Shown here one piece after another: positions 10,482 through 18,825 of a DNA stretch of 64,000 bases; the first letter of the stretch is position 1, and every line of letters starts with the position of its first letter. The notes under the pieces were generated by a model that saw nothing but the letters and a program-made list of their open reading frames with translations, did no database searches and was not told the DNA's origin. The translations under genes and the position numbers were made by a program. Source of the stretch: Erythrobacter ani (lineage in GTDB: Bacteria; Pseudomonadota; Alphaproteobacteria; Sphingomonadales; Sphingomonadaceae); assembly GCF_019204025.1 (NCBI RefSeq), contig NZ_JAGSPB010000002.1, positions 248,001 to 312,000 of the forward strand, in the 5' to 3' direction.

Positions 10482-10832
10482 ATGCAATTTCAGTTCAATT
10501 CAGACAGTTCCGTCATGGGGACTGCCAATGTCGCAGAGCGGATCGAGAACCAGGTCCGCCAGCGGCTTGAACGGTTTGAAGACCGCCTGACCCGGCTCGA
10601 AGTTCACGTCTCGGACCAGAACGCGCGCAAGGGCGGCGACGATGACAAGCACTGCACGATCGAAGCGCGCCCGCGCGGCGGCAAGCCTATCGGCGTCACA
10701 GGCAAAGCGGCCGACGTGGACAGCGCAGCGCGCAAGGCTGCGACGACCCTCGCCCAGCGGCTCGAACGCCATTTCGGCAAGAGTGAAAAGCACAAGCATG
10801 AGCCGCGCCCTGAGAAGGCGCTAGACGACTAG
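10482..10832 (+). CDS. HPF/RaiA-family ribosome-associated protein
   Basis: The 116-residue protein resembles the short hibernation-promoting factor / sigma-54 modulation family: IENQVRQRLERFEDRLTRLEVHVSDQN, EARPRGGKPIGV, and a helix with AARKAATTLAQRLER. The N-terminal strand MQFQFNSDSSV is typical. Such proteins bind the 30S decoding region and stabilise inactive ribosomes. Start ATG 10482 follows AGAGGAGA. Its last 12 bases overlap the convergent photolyase-like gene. Confidence 0.75.
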   Translation: MQFQFNSDSSVMGTANVAERIENQVRQRLERFEDRLTRLEVHVSDQNARKGGDDDKHCTIEARPRGGKPIGVTGKAADVDSAARKAATTLAQRLERHFGKSEKHKHEPRPEKALDD

Positions 10833-12080
10833 GCTGGCAGCGGTCCCTGCGCCCGTGATGCCGGTCTCTGCGAGCACGGCTTCGATCTGTTTTTTCACAC
10901 CGAAGAAGCCAGCTTTGGCCAGCGGCCACGTTGCGCGGTCGAGCTCTCCGATCAGCTCAACTGCGGTGCCTGCTTTTAGCATGGGTGCCAGTTCAGGCAT
11001 CAACGCATCGCGGGTCCACCCCACGGGCAAGAACGGCAAGGCGACTTGGCGCACTCCGGCTTCGCTCAAGAGTGCGGCAAGATCGGCGCTGGGCTCCCAC
11101 TGCCGTGCCTCGCATCCGAAAGCTTGGGCTGCGCTCTTCGTTCCGCGGACGACGGCATCTCGCGCAAAATCGCGCGCGGCGTCACCGATTTGACCGGGAG
11201 ATCGCGCCTCCGGTCGCGCCGCGCTGATGACCAAAGCGGGCGGCTTCGGCAGATCCAGCGGCATGTGGCTCGCGCCTTCGTCATGAAGGAGCAGCGCGTA
11301 GGGTTCGCTGTAAGCCTCGGCGCAGGGCGTACCTGGCAATTTTAGTTCCTGGCGAGGGTGCTCGCGTTGCTCGACCAGCGGCGGGGCATCGCTCACCAGC
11401 CCTTCGGCCTTAAGCGGACCGCCTGCCTGGTTTGCGGTGTAACGCGCAATATTGCTTTGGCGCGCGAGATACGTTTTGCCTTTGGTGTGCAGGCCGCCGA
11501 CCCACCGCCAGCTCAGCGTGTTCGAGGCTGCGTCCGCGTCGAGCAAATGGCGCAAAAAGAAATCCGCACCGAGTGTCCAGTCGAGCTTCAGCGTAAAAAT
11601 CCAGATACTCGCAAACCACATGCGCGCATGGTTGTGAAGATAGCCGGTCGCGATAAGTTCGCGCGTCCAATGGTCGAATGCCTGGATGCCGGTGCGCCCT
11701 TCGATCGCTTCGCTGTAAGCGGCTTGTAGGCTCACATCCTGATCCATGGTCGCAATAGCGTTGTCGCGATCATCGATATACGCCTGCCAGATTGTCGGGC
11801 GCTGCTCTAGATACCCCTTAAAGTAGATGCGCCAGAACACCTCAGCGATGAACTTTTCTGAGGCTCTGGGGCTGTGATGTGCCAGCGCCGCATCAATGAC
11901 TTCGGCCTCATCAATGACCCCTGCGTGAAGCCACGGGGAGAGCTGGGAGACATTTCGCCTCGCGTCGCCCTCGACGCAGCCGTCGTCATGATTGCGGCTG
12001 CTCGCATACGCTTTTCCAGCGCGCGGGATGAATTCGGAAAGTCGTGACAGGGCAGCGGCGCGGGATGGTTCGAAATGCAT
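10821..12080 (-). CDS. Photolyase/cryptochrome-like FAD-binding protein with unusual domain order
   Basis: The protein has 419 residues. The first 230 or so correspond to the C-terminal FAD-binding helical domain of photolyases (SQLSPWLHAGVI, EVFWRIYFKGYLE, AFDHWTRELIATGYLHNHARMW, LSWRWVGGLHTKGK). The N-terminal antenna Rossmann domain that normally precedes it is missing. A roughly 170-residue C-terminal region (YALLLHDEGASH, ALVISAARPEARSPG, VRQVALPFLPVGW) looks alpha/beta and could be a displaced or degenerate Rossmann domain. Repair activity cannot be assumed. It is divergent from the fasciclin gene. Confidence 0.75.
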   Translation of the reverse strand: MHFEPSRAAALSRLSEFIPRAGKAYASSRNHDDGCVEGDARRNVSQLSPWLHAGVIDEAEVIDAALAHHSPRASEKFIAEVFWRIYFKGYLEQRPTIWQAYIDDRDNAIATMDQDVSLQAAYSEAIEGRTGIQAFDHWTRELIATGYLHNHARMWFASIWIFTLKLDWTLGADFFLRHLLDADAASNTLSWRWVGGLHTKGKTYLARQSNIARYTANQAGGPLKAEGLVSDAPPLVEQREHPRQELKLPGTPCAEAYSEPYALLLHDEGASHMPLDLPKPPALVISAARPEARSPGQIGDAARDFARDAVVRGTKSAAQAFGCEARQWEPSADLAALLSEAGVRQVALPFLPVGWTRDALMPELAPMLKAGTAVELIGELDRATWPLAKAGFFGVKKQIEAVLAETGITGAGTAASLVV

Positions 12081-12175
12081 GACCGAACAACCGGACAGAT
12101 TGGTGCGGGTTCCATCTGTCAGCGGGGCGCTCAGGCCGCAGAGTTATATAGTTGCGCGCTTTTGACATAAATTTC

Positions 12176-12200
12176 GGAACATCCGAACGGGGTGACCGTT
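12176..12200 (+). promoter_or_regulatory. EcfG-type general stress promoter upstream of the fasciclin gene
   Basis: GGAAC at 12176-12180 and CGTT at 12197-12200 are separated by exactly 16 nt, matching the alphaproteobacterial EcfG consensus. The element ends 75 nt before the fasciclin ATG. Confidence 0.7.
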
Positions 12201-12275
12201 CGTATATCCAACAGGGCCGAGCATCCACTCGGTGCCCCGAGAATGAAAAAACCTCCAAAGATTCAAGGATACCAC

Positions 12276-12848
12276 ATGAAAACGCTTAAACTCACGTTCG
12301 TTTCTTCCATCGCACTGGCACTCGCAGCTTGTGGCGGTGAAGCCGACACCGATGACGCGATGACTGCAGACGACACTGCGGTAGCCGCCGAAGCGACTGC
12401 AACCGGTAACATCGTCGAAGTCGCACAGGGCGACGAAAGCTTCTCGACCCTCGTAAGCGCCGTTACAGCCGCCGAATTGGGCGAAGCGCTGTCGGGCGAA
12501 GGTCCGTTCACGGTGTTCGCTCCGACCAACGATGCCTTCGGAAAAATCCCCGAGGCAACACTGACCGAGCTTACGACTAACGACACCGAAACGCTGGGAG
12601 AGATCCTGAAGTATCACGTCGTCGATGGTTCGATCGACGCCGCAACGCTGACCGCAGCCATCGAAGCAGCCGGTGACGAAGGATACACGATCACAACGCT
12701 TGGCGGCGGCGAGCTTACGGCCAATGTGGCGGACGGCGCCGTTGTCCTGACCGATGCAGCAGGCGGCACGTCGACCGTGACGGCCACCGACGTCGAAGCG
12801 TCGAACGGTCTAGTTCACGTGATCGACACGGTCCTGATGCCTCAGTAA
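12276..12848 (+). CDS. Fasciclin (FAS1) domain lipoprotein
   Basis: The protein has 190 residues starting at ATG 12276, which follows AAGGA and opens a lipoprotein signal (lipobox LAAC). The mature part is an acidic linker and one FAS1 domain with the H1 motif GPFTVFAPTNDAF and H2-like LVHVIDTVLMP. FAS1 domains act in adhesion or envelope interactions. Upstream is a perfect EcfG-type promoter, so induction in general stress is predicted. A strong terminator follows at 12873. Confidence 0.88.
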   Translation: MKTLKLTFVSSIALALAACGGEADTDDAMTADDTAVAAEATATGNIVEVAQGDESFSTLVSAVTAAELGEALSGEGPFTVFAPTNDAFGKIPEATLTELTTNDTETLGEILKYHVVDGSIDAATLTAAIEAAGDEGYTITTLGGGELTANVADGAVVLTDAAGGTSTVTATDVEASNGLVHVIDTVLMPQ

Positions 12849-12872
12849 GCAGCAAGACTGATAAGAGATGCG

Positions 12873-12900
12873 AAGGCGGGCCGGGTTTGGTCCGCCTTTT
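12873..12900 (+). terminator. Rho-independent terminator after the fasciclin gene
   Basis: A 10-bp stem (AAGGCGGGCC/GGTCCGCCTT, one G-T pair) with a GGGTTT loop ends in TTTT. Confidence 0.85.
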
Positions 12901-12954
12901 GCGTTTCAGACTTCCTCGCACTAATCCGGCACATCACCGAAGGGACAAAGAGCC

Positions 12955-13401
12955 GTGAAATCCAGTCATAGACGTATCGGAATGATTTTTTGCGGCATTT
13001 TGGCCGTAACAGGCTGCTCGTCGGAACAGGACATCGATCCAGATGGCCAGATATTCACGAGCATTGCGAGCGAAGCCAACATTACGCTTGTCGGGACCGA
13101 GCCATTCTGGGGTTTCGAGATCGCGCCGCACGGAGGCACTTTTCTAGCGCGCTATACATCGCCTGATAATCTGGAAGGCACGACGTTCGAGGTCGAGCGC
13201 TTCGCCGGGAACAATGGCTTGGGCTTCTCGGGCGATATGGAGGGACAATTGGTGCAGATCGCGGTGACACCCGGGACCTGCAGTGACGGGATGAGCGACC
13301 GCGCATATCCCTACACAGTCACTGTCGCTTTCGGCGACGCGACCTTGTTCGGTTGCGGCTACACGAGCCAGCAGCCTTTCGAAGGGGAAGGGGCGCCGTA
13401 A
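12955..13401 (+). CDS. Conserved lipoprotein (COG3650-like)
   Basis: The 148-residue protein starts at GTG 12955 behind GAAGGGA. It has a lipoprotein signal with lipobox VTGC. The mature part carries GTEPFWGFEI, CSDGMSDRAYPY and a late Cys (LFGCG), the pattern of a family of small envelope proteins of unknown function sometimes listed as COG3650. The paired cysteines may form a disulfide. Confidence 0.7.
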   Translation: MKSSHRRIGMIFCGILAVTGCSSEQDIDPDGQIFTSIASEANITLVGTEPFWGFEIAPHGGTFLARYTSPDNLEGTTFEVERFAGNNGLGFSGDMEGQLVQIAVTPGTCSDGMSDRAYPYTVTVAFGDATLFGCGYTSQQPFEGEGAP

Positions 13402-13589
13402 CGGCACCGGCCTGATCAGGCCTCTCATCCCACCATCGCGCAAGGCATGACTGGAACAGCACTCGGCGAGCGCAATGCCAATTTTGACGATTGAGCTTAT
13501 CGTCGACATGGCGATACTCCCTGACTGCACCCGCAGACCGGCTGTTCGCCGATCAGGCGATAATTTCAGGGCGCGAGAGGGAGAATACC

Positions 13590-13997
13590 ATGACACAAAC
13601 AGGCGGATGCCTTTGCGGCAAAGTGCGCTATTCGTTGAATGCCGACCCGCTGATGTGCGTGGTATGCCATTGCAAGAACTGCCAGCGTCAGGCGGGAAGC
13701 GCGCTCTCGATCATCGTGGGTGTTCACGAATCCGCTTTGGAAATCGAAGGCGAAGTCAAAACGTACAACGATACAGGCGACAGCGGGGCGACCGTGAGAC
13801 GCCAGTTCTGCGACACATGCGGTTCCCCGGTTTTCACACGGCTCGAATCTGCCAATGGCCTAATGTTTATCAAGGCCGGCACTCTAGATGACACTTCGTC
13901 GCTTGAACCGACGATTCAATGCTACACCAAAAGCAAACAGCAATGGTTTGAATTGGCTGGCATTCCCGGTTTCGAGACCGTTCCCGAAGGGCTGTAG
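13590..13997 (+). CDS. GFA-family (CENP-V/Mss4-like) zinc protein
   Basis: The protein has 135 residues. It binds zinc through the family pattern: CLCGKVRY, CHCKNCQRQAGSA and FCDTCGSPVF are all intact. Members are annotated as glutathione-dependent formaldehyde-activating proteins, but few have proven activity. ATG 13590 follows GAGAGGGAGAA. It lies just upstream of the light-sensing kinase but ends before the kinase promoter. Confidence 0.88.
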   Translation: MTQTGGCLCGKVRYSLNADPLMCVVCHCKNCQRQAGSALSIIVGVHESALEIEGEVKTYNDTGDSGATVRRQFCDTCGSPVFTRLESANGLMFIKAGTLDDTSSLEPTIQCYTKSKQQWFELAGIPGFETVPEGL

Positions 13998-14021
13998 AGA
14001 CCGCAAACCAGCCGATTTCTT

Positions 14022-14046
14022 GGAACGCCGCTCCTGTTTTTCCGTT
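14022..14046 (+). promoter_or_regulatory. EcfG-type promoter upstream of the LOV histidine kinase
   Basis: GGAAC at 14022-14026 and CGTT at 14043-14046 are 16 nt apart, a full match to the general-stress sigma factor consensus. It lies 83 nt before the kinase start, in the non-coding gap after the GFA gene. Confidence 0.72.
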
Positions 14047-14128
14047 GATACAACAACAGATGAATTAGCCGCCGCTGCTGCGCCACCCCTCTTTCTTGGC
14101 GACGCGGACGGCATGAAAGCAGGTAAAC

Positions 14129-15211
14129 GTGAATACAGATGACGAGCGCGATCCATCGCGTGCGAACCAAGCGTCCATGCGCTTTGACGATGCGCCCGAG
14201 CGATTTCGCGCGGGCAATACGAGCGACCGGTTCTCCGGTGCGTCCGGTGTGCTGTTTGAGCAGGCGATGGCGCAGACACGAATGGCGATCTGCCTGTGCG
14301 ATCCGCATACCAAAGATATGCCGATCGTGTTCGCTAACCGCGCGTTCCGGAGGCTGACTGGATATTCCGAAAGCGAGATTGTCGGGCGCAATTGCCGGTT
14401 TTTGCAAGGGCCTGAAACTGATCAGGAATCTGTCGCGCGTATCCGCAAGGCACTCGAAACCGAAGACGTGGTCGTGGTCGAAATTCTGAATTACCGGAAG
14501 AACGGCACGACCTTCTGGAATGCGCTCCATCTGGGACCGATCTACGACGACAACGGAAATCTCGTCTACTTCTTCGGCAGCCAGTGGGATGTTTCCGATG
14601 TTCGTGCTTCGCGGGCGGAAGAGCAGCATGCCAAAGAGATGGCGCGGGAGCTGTCACATCGCATGAAGAACATGTTCGCGGTGATTTCTGGGATCGTGAA
14701 TGTGACTGGCCGCGTTCGCGGTATTCAAAGCGAAGCGGCGGAAATCAATGCGCGCATCCAGGCCTTGGGCCGAGCGTACGAAACCACGCTTGATGAAGCG
14801 TCGAGTGGCAGCATCTCGATCGGTGACGCAATCCGCGCTGTACTCTCCCCCTATGATCAGGACGGGCAGAGGCTCGAACTGCGTGGCAACGGCGCGAGCA
14901 TGCCGTTCACGACAATTTCGGTAGTCGGGCTCGTGCTGCACGAATTTGCCGCCAACAGCACGAAATACGGGGCTTGGGCGGCCGAGGGTGGAACAGTCGA
15001 AGTCAGCTGGGCACTTTCCGAAGACAAAAGCCACCTTCTTATCGACTGGAAAGAAACCGGCGGCCCGAAGGTCGATGCGAGCACCATCGAAGATGGCACG
15101 GGCACCGCGATCGTCGACCGCCTGCTTTCCACGGGCAGGGGCTCCATCAAGCGAACTTGGAATGAAAGCGGTTTACACGCTGTCATAACCTTTCCGGCGA
15201 GTGCCAAATAA
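14129..15211 (+). CDS. LOV-domain blue-light sensor histidine kinase (HWE family)
   Basis: The protein has 360 residues and no membrane segment. Residues 45-160 form a LOV domain with the canonical photoactive site GRNCRFLQG (adduct Cys about 89) and flavin-contact NYRKNGTTFWN. The kinase core has the HWE-type phospho-acceptor SHRMKN (His about 177) and ATP-binding HEFAANSTKYGA (His 271). It is close in size and layout to the soluble LOV kinases of Erythrobacter litoralis. GTG 14129 is the start. It overlaps the next gene, a receiver protein, by 1 nt. An EcfG-type promoter lies upstream. Confidence 0.93.
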   Translation: MNTDDERDPSRANQASMRFDDAPERFRAGNTSDRFSGASGVLFEQAMAQTRMAICLCDPHTKDMPIVFANRAFRRLTGYSESEIVGRNCRFLQGPETDQESVARIRKALETEDVVVVEILNYRKNGTTFWNALHLGPIYDDNGNLVYFFGSQWDVSDVRASRAEEQHAKEMARELSHRMKNMFAVISGIVNVTGRVRGIQSEAAEINARIQALGRAYETTLDEASSGSISIGDAIRAVLSPYDQDGQRLELRGNGASMPFTTISVVGLVLHEFAANSTKYGAWAAEGGTVEVSWALSEDKSHLLIDWKETGGPKVDASTIEDGTGTAIVDRLLSTGRGSIKRTWNESGLHAVITFPASAK

Positions 15212-15582
15212 TGCCTCGCCCGTGCACTCTGCTTGTGTTGGAAGACGAACCGCTGATCATGATGGATCTTCAGTTTAGCGGAGAGGACCACGATTGCACG
15301 ATGCTGTGTGCAGCCTCATGCACGGAAGCTCTCGATCTGATTGCCAAAGCTGATGAAATCGATGCAGCTATTCTCGACGTCTCGCTGGGCGCAGGCTCGA
15401 CGTGCCTGCCTGTAGCGCGCAAACTCGAGAATCTCTCGATCCCTTACATTCTGCATTCAGGCGACCTCGATCGGCATGACGAGACCATTCGTACTCTGAA
15501 TGCCAAACTGGTTGCCAAACCCTACCCGGCGGAGAAAGTCATCGCAGCGGCGATTGAGTGCGTGGTCAACGACGATTGTTAA
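15211..15582 (+). CDS. Single-domain response regulator
   Basis: The 123-residue protein is a receiver domain without an output domain. The acidic pair is in VLEDEP, the phospho-acceptor is Asp56 (AAILDVSLG) and the switch Lys is about 103 (VAKPYP). Its ATG shares one base with the TAA of the LOV kinase, so the two are translationally coupled and the receiver is the probable partner. Without an output domain it may act as a phosphate sink or relay, by analogy with single-domain regulators in the PhyR stress network. Confidence 0.9.
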   Translation: MPRPCTLLVLEDEPLIMMDLQFSGEDHDCTMLCAASCTEALDLIAKADEIDAAILDVSLGAGSTCLPVARKLENLSIPYILHSGDLDRHDETIRTLNAKLVAKPYPAEKVIAAAIECVVNDDC

Positions 15583-15608
15583 CCTTCGGCACCGAAGGGA
15601 CGCGTTGG

Positions 15609-17057
15609 TCAGAACAGGCCGGGAATTTCGTGTTGCGCTGCGCTGGGCTGCTCTGGCTGAAGCATTTCCCGACCACCTGCGCTTTGCACGGTGAGCCCGG
15701 TCCCGCCGCTGATAGGCGTACAGGTCCGCCCGCCGAGAAAATCCAGAGCTGCCGCGATCGACGCTTCCGAGGGATCGCCTAGAGGCGTGGTAATATCGTC
15801 GCTCGCTCGGCAGGTCGTGGCAAAGAAGGGCGCGAGCCCGTCGAAATATTCGCCTTCGCTGTTTGCATTGTCCGTTTTGAACGTAACGATCCGGAACCTC
15901 AGGTCGCAGCTTTCAACGTCAAACCCGCTCTGGCCGACGGGTTTGCCGGACGTGTTGCTGCCAATCAGCGCAATATCGGTATCGGCGAAATAGGCCCGCA
16001 TCGAGTTGGCAACCAGTTCGCTGGCCGAAGCGGAACCGGATGTCGTGATGAATGCGATCTTTGCTGGTGCGAGTGAATTGCTCGCACTTTCGAACAGAGC
16101 GGTGCGGTTGCGATCAGATTTGCTCGGGCGCCATACAGTCTCGCTGAAAACCTGGCCCACCCGATCCCGGCCCAGCAAATCTCCGAGATCTTCGGCGACA
16201 CTCACAAGGCCGCCCCCATTGTATCGCAGGTCGATGATCACCTCATCGATACCTTGGGATCCGAACTGACCAAAGGCCGCGCTCAGTTGGTCCGATGCAT
16301 CTTCGACGATGAACGTGCGCAGGTTGATGTAGCCAACCTGCTTTCCCCCATCATCAAGAGTAAGCGCGCCATATCTGTCGGAAAGAGGATCGAGCGAGAA
16401 TTCGGTCTTGGTGATGTTGGTTTCCACCACCGCGCCATCGACCTGAGCAAAGCGGATGATCCGCGCGGTACCGGCGGTCGTCGGTCCAAGTGCATCGACA
16501 ACGGCCTGCGGGCCGCCCGACGCCATCAAAGAAGAAACGGTTTCAAGGCTGGCCGACGAAGTGCCGATCGCCAGCAGCTCGGTTCCGCGATCCATCCCCG
16601 CACCGAAGCCTGAGCCGGCTTCGTACGCTTCAACCAGAAATACGCGGTTGTTGACCGTGTCGTAGCTCAACCGGATGCCGAACCCGGCAGTCGAGCCGGA
16701 CTGGATCAGCGCATCTTCTTCCGATGCCACGGTTACGAAATTGAAAAAATCGTCCTTGTTCGCTTCCCTGGCAGGAGCGGTGAGTGCGTCGATATAGCCT
16801 TGGGTTGTGGTGAAGTCGGCAGGGTCGACATCCTGCGCGATCAGATCTGGGAAAAGGTACCATTCATCGATGATATCGAATGCGACCTGTTGCTGCTCGC
16901 TGATCGAACACCCCGCAACCGTCGGAGGAGGTGTGGGTGTCGGCGCCGGTACTACCGGATTGCCACTTGTCGGGGGAGCGCTGGACCCGCCGCCACCACC
17001 GCACGCCACGAGGGCAAGCGCCAAGGTTGCAGAAAGCGCGGTACGGCCGATTTGCAT
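15609..17057 (-). CDS. S41-family (C-terminal processing) peptidase lipoprotein
   Basis: The protein has 482 residues. It begins with a lipoprotein signal (lipobox VAC followed by a Gly run) and a Pro-rich linker. A PDZ-like segment (FLVEAYEAGSGFGAGMDRG) precedes the S41 core. The catalytic Ser is in SGSASASELVANSM. The Lys/His-less dyad partner is probably in TSGKPVGQ. The DLRYNGGG motif is also intact. It is probably an outer-membrane-anchored protease. It converges on the response regulator. Confidence 0.85.
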   Translation of the reverse strand: MQIGRTALSATLALALVACGGGGGSSAPPTSGNPVVPAPTPTPPPTVAGCSISEQQQVAFDIIDEWYLFPDLIAQDVDPADFTTTQGYIDALTAPAREANKDDFFNFVTVASEEDALIQSGSTAGFGIRLSYDTVNNRVFLVEAYEAGSGFGAGMDRGTELLAIGTSSASLETVSSLMASGGPQAVVDALGPTTAGTARIIRFAQVDGAVVETNITKTEFSLDPLSDRYGALTLDDGGKQVGYINLRTFIVEDASDQLSAAFGQFGSQGIDEVIIDLRYNGGGLVSVAEDLGDLLGRDRVGQVFSETVWRPSKSDRNRTALFESASNSLAPAKIAFITTSGSASASELVANSMRAYFADTDIALIGSNTSGKPVGQSGFDVESCDLRFRIVTFKTDNANSEGEYFDGLAPFFATTCRASDDITTPLGDPSEASIAAALDFLGGRTCTPISGGTGLTVQSAGGREMLQPEQPSAAQHEIPGLF

Positions 17058-17290
17058 GGGGGTGCGACTCCGAAAGCAAAGAAAATCTTGGAAATGGTCT
17101 TTAAACCGAGACCATTAACATGCAGTGACGCGTCTGCTTCGGCAAGGTCGGCGCGGCTTCGCACTGGCTTTAGGAGTGAATTTCGTCCGATTTCTCGGGG
17201 TTTTCCGCAGAAACCGGGGCAAATCGGGGGTGCACACCTCGTTTCCTCACCCTGATGCGACTAACTATCAGAATATGGAAAGACAGAATC

Positions 17291-17884
17291 ATGACTGACC
17301 TTCCCGACTGGCTAAGCGCCAAACTGCCGCCTGCTGCGCGCCATTCCGGCCTCGCGATTGCGGAGCTGGGCGATGCGCGTTCCATCGGGCGTGGTGGTTT
17401 TGCACTCACCAGCCCTGCGTTCGACGCCGGGGAAGAACTCGATCCGTGTTTCACAGCGAAGGAAGAAGACGCCGTCGCACCGCCCCTGGAATGGAGCGCG
17501 CCGCCTCCCGGTTCGCAGGAGCTTGTGCTGATCGTCGAGGACGCGGCCAGCGACAGCGAAAAGCCGCAGTGCCATTGGCTAGTTTGGGGCCTCGCTGGGC
17601 AACGCGGAAAGCTGCTCGAAGGCGAGGTTCCGCCTCGCAGCGGGAAGAACGCACAGGGCAATTCCGAGTGGCTCCTGCCAGATCCGCCTGTTGGCGAGAC
17701 GCGCCACTACGTTTTCCAGCTTTTCGCTACCGACCTTCCGCTGACCCTTATGCCCGGCGCGAGCCGCGAGGATCTCATAGCCTCGATCAAGGGAAGCATA
17801 ACCGCCTGCGCTGTTCTGACCGCACCATTCACCGGCATCGAAGCCGACGATGAAGTGGTGTGGGATGAAGAAGAAACTGACTAA
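17291..17884 (+). CDS. YbhB/YbcL-family PEBP (Raf-kinase-inhibitor-like) protein
   Basis: The 197-residue cytosolic protein has the PEBP ligand-binding pattern: SPAF-like LTSPAFDAGEEL, PPLEWSAPPPGSQELVLIVED, HWLVWGL, HYVFQLFATD. ATG 17291 is chosen over 17255 because GGAAAG lies just upstream. Bacterial members bind anionic ligands and have no agreed enzymatic role. It precedes a SWIB protein by 28 bp in the same direction. Confidence 0.85.
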   Translation: MTDLPDWLSAKLPPAARHSGLAIAELGDARSIGRGGFALTSPAFDAGEELDPCFTAKEEDAVAPPLEWSAPPPGSQELVLIVEDAASDSEKPQCHWLVWGLAGQRGKLLEGEVPPRSGKNAQGNSEWLLPDPPVGETRHYVFQLFATDLPLTLMPGASREDLIASIKGSITACAVLTAPFTGIEADDEVVWDEEETD

Positions 17885-17912
17885 TCCGCCATCTTAAAAG
17901 GGAGAAAATACC

Positions 17913-18164
17913 ATGGCTGGCAAGACCAACGCACTGCAGAAACCGGTGCAACTTTCGGGTCAACTCGAGAACGTAATCGGCAAAGGCCCGATGACGCGCG
18001 CTCAGGTCACCTCGAAAGTCTGGGAATATATCAAGGCGAATGATCTTCAGGATTCGAAGGACAAGCGTCAGATCAACCCGGACGACAAATTGGGTGCCGT
18101 TATCGGCAAAGAGCAGATCTCGATGTTCAAGATGACTGCTGCGGTGTCCAAGCACCTCACCTAA
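17913..18164 (+). CDS. SWIB/MDM2 domain protein
   Basis: The 83-residue protein is a single SWIB domain (ENVIGKGPMTRAQVTSKVW, YIKANDLQDSKDKRQINPD). The domain is best known from chromatin remodellers and chlamydial proteins. In sphingomonads and other bacteria short stand-alone copies exist without a known role. ATG 17913 follows GGGAGAAAA. Basic and acidic residues are evenly mixed, so DNA binding is possible but unproven. Confidence 0.88.
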   Translation: MAGKTNALQKPVQLSGQLENVIGKGPMTRAQVTSKVWEYIKANDLQDSKDKRQINPDDKLGAVIGKEQISMFKMTAAVSKHLT

Positions 18165-18187
18165 GGCTGACGCCTGACAATTGACGA

Positions 18188-18427
18188 TTAGAGCGAGCGG
18201 CGCGCGATGCGATATGGCCCGCGCCGCTGCTCTTTTCGTTCACCCTTCCAGACAATTTCGACCTCACCAGCTGCGATCAGGGCATCGACCGCGCTGTGGA
18301 CTGCGTCCATGTGTGCACGCCAATCCCTATGCTCACCGGCCAGCTTTCGCGCCGCCTCGCTCGGGCAAATTGTCTTGCCCGACCCGCGCTCAGCAAGAAG
18401 TGAAGTGATCGCATTCCGAGCCGTCAC
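18188..18427 (-). CDS. DUF3253 small protein
   Basis: The 79-residue protein is predicted as a small winged-helix-like domain. The signature GKTICPSEAARKLAG followed by VDALIAAGEVEIVWKG and RGPYRI matches DUF3253. It starts at GTG 18427, overlapping the DoxX stop in GTGA, so it is the last gene of a three-gene operon (cupin, DoxX, DUF3253). Confidence 0.82.
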   Translation of the reverse strand: MTARNAITSLLAERGSGKTICPSEAARKLAGEHRDWRAHMDAVHSAVDALIAAGEVEIVWKGERKEQRRGPYRIARRSL

Positions 18428-18825
18428 GGTGATGTTGCCGGTCTCTGCCCGATCGCCTCACCTGTCCAGAGCGCGAGCCAGATCAGCACCGGCTGCGCGA
18501 TCATGCGCGGCACGTGATAGACAAGTCCTAACCCGCCGCTTTCGCTGGCCATGTCCATCGCGAAATGATGGATGTTAGCAGGCCAGACGCACAGGGCATA
18601 AAGTGCCAGCCCAACGCCCGCCGCCTGTCGCAGTTTGCGCGAAAAGGGCTGGAGCAGTCCTACCGCTCCGGCAATTTCAGCCAATCCCGTCCACCAGATT
18701 ACCGCATCGGGGTAGGGCACCCAGACGGGGGTTATCGCAAGAAAGGGTTCGGGCCGAACGAGGTGTGCATAGCCTGCATAGGCGTAAAACAGCGAGAGCA
18801 GCGCGCGAAGCACCAGCTTGATCAT
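18424..18825 (-). CDS. DoxX-like membrane protein
   Basis: The 133-residue protein has four membrane segments. Residues near the N-terminus (LFYAYAGYAHLVRPEPF) and WWTGLAEIAGAVGLL match the DoxX/DoxD-like family of small quinone-linked or uncharacterised membrane proteins. ATG 18825 overlaps the upstream cupin stop as ATGA, which decides the start over an ATG 15 bases upstream. Confidence 0.8.
   Translation of the reverse strand: MIKLVLRALLSLFYAYAGYAHLVRPEPFLAITPVWVPYPDAVIWWTGLAEIAGAVGLLQPFSRKLRQAAGVGLALYALCVWPANIHHFAMDMASESGGLGLVYHVPRMIAQPVLIWLALWTGEAIGQRPATSP

Noticed and set aside
12089..12113. EcfG promoter for the photolyase-like gene
   Set aside because: GGAAC-N16-GGTT has one mismatch and would place the transcription start almost on the ATG, leaving no leader. 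Kept only as a weak note.
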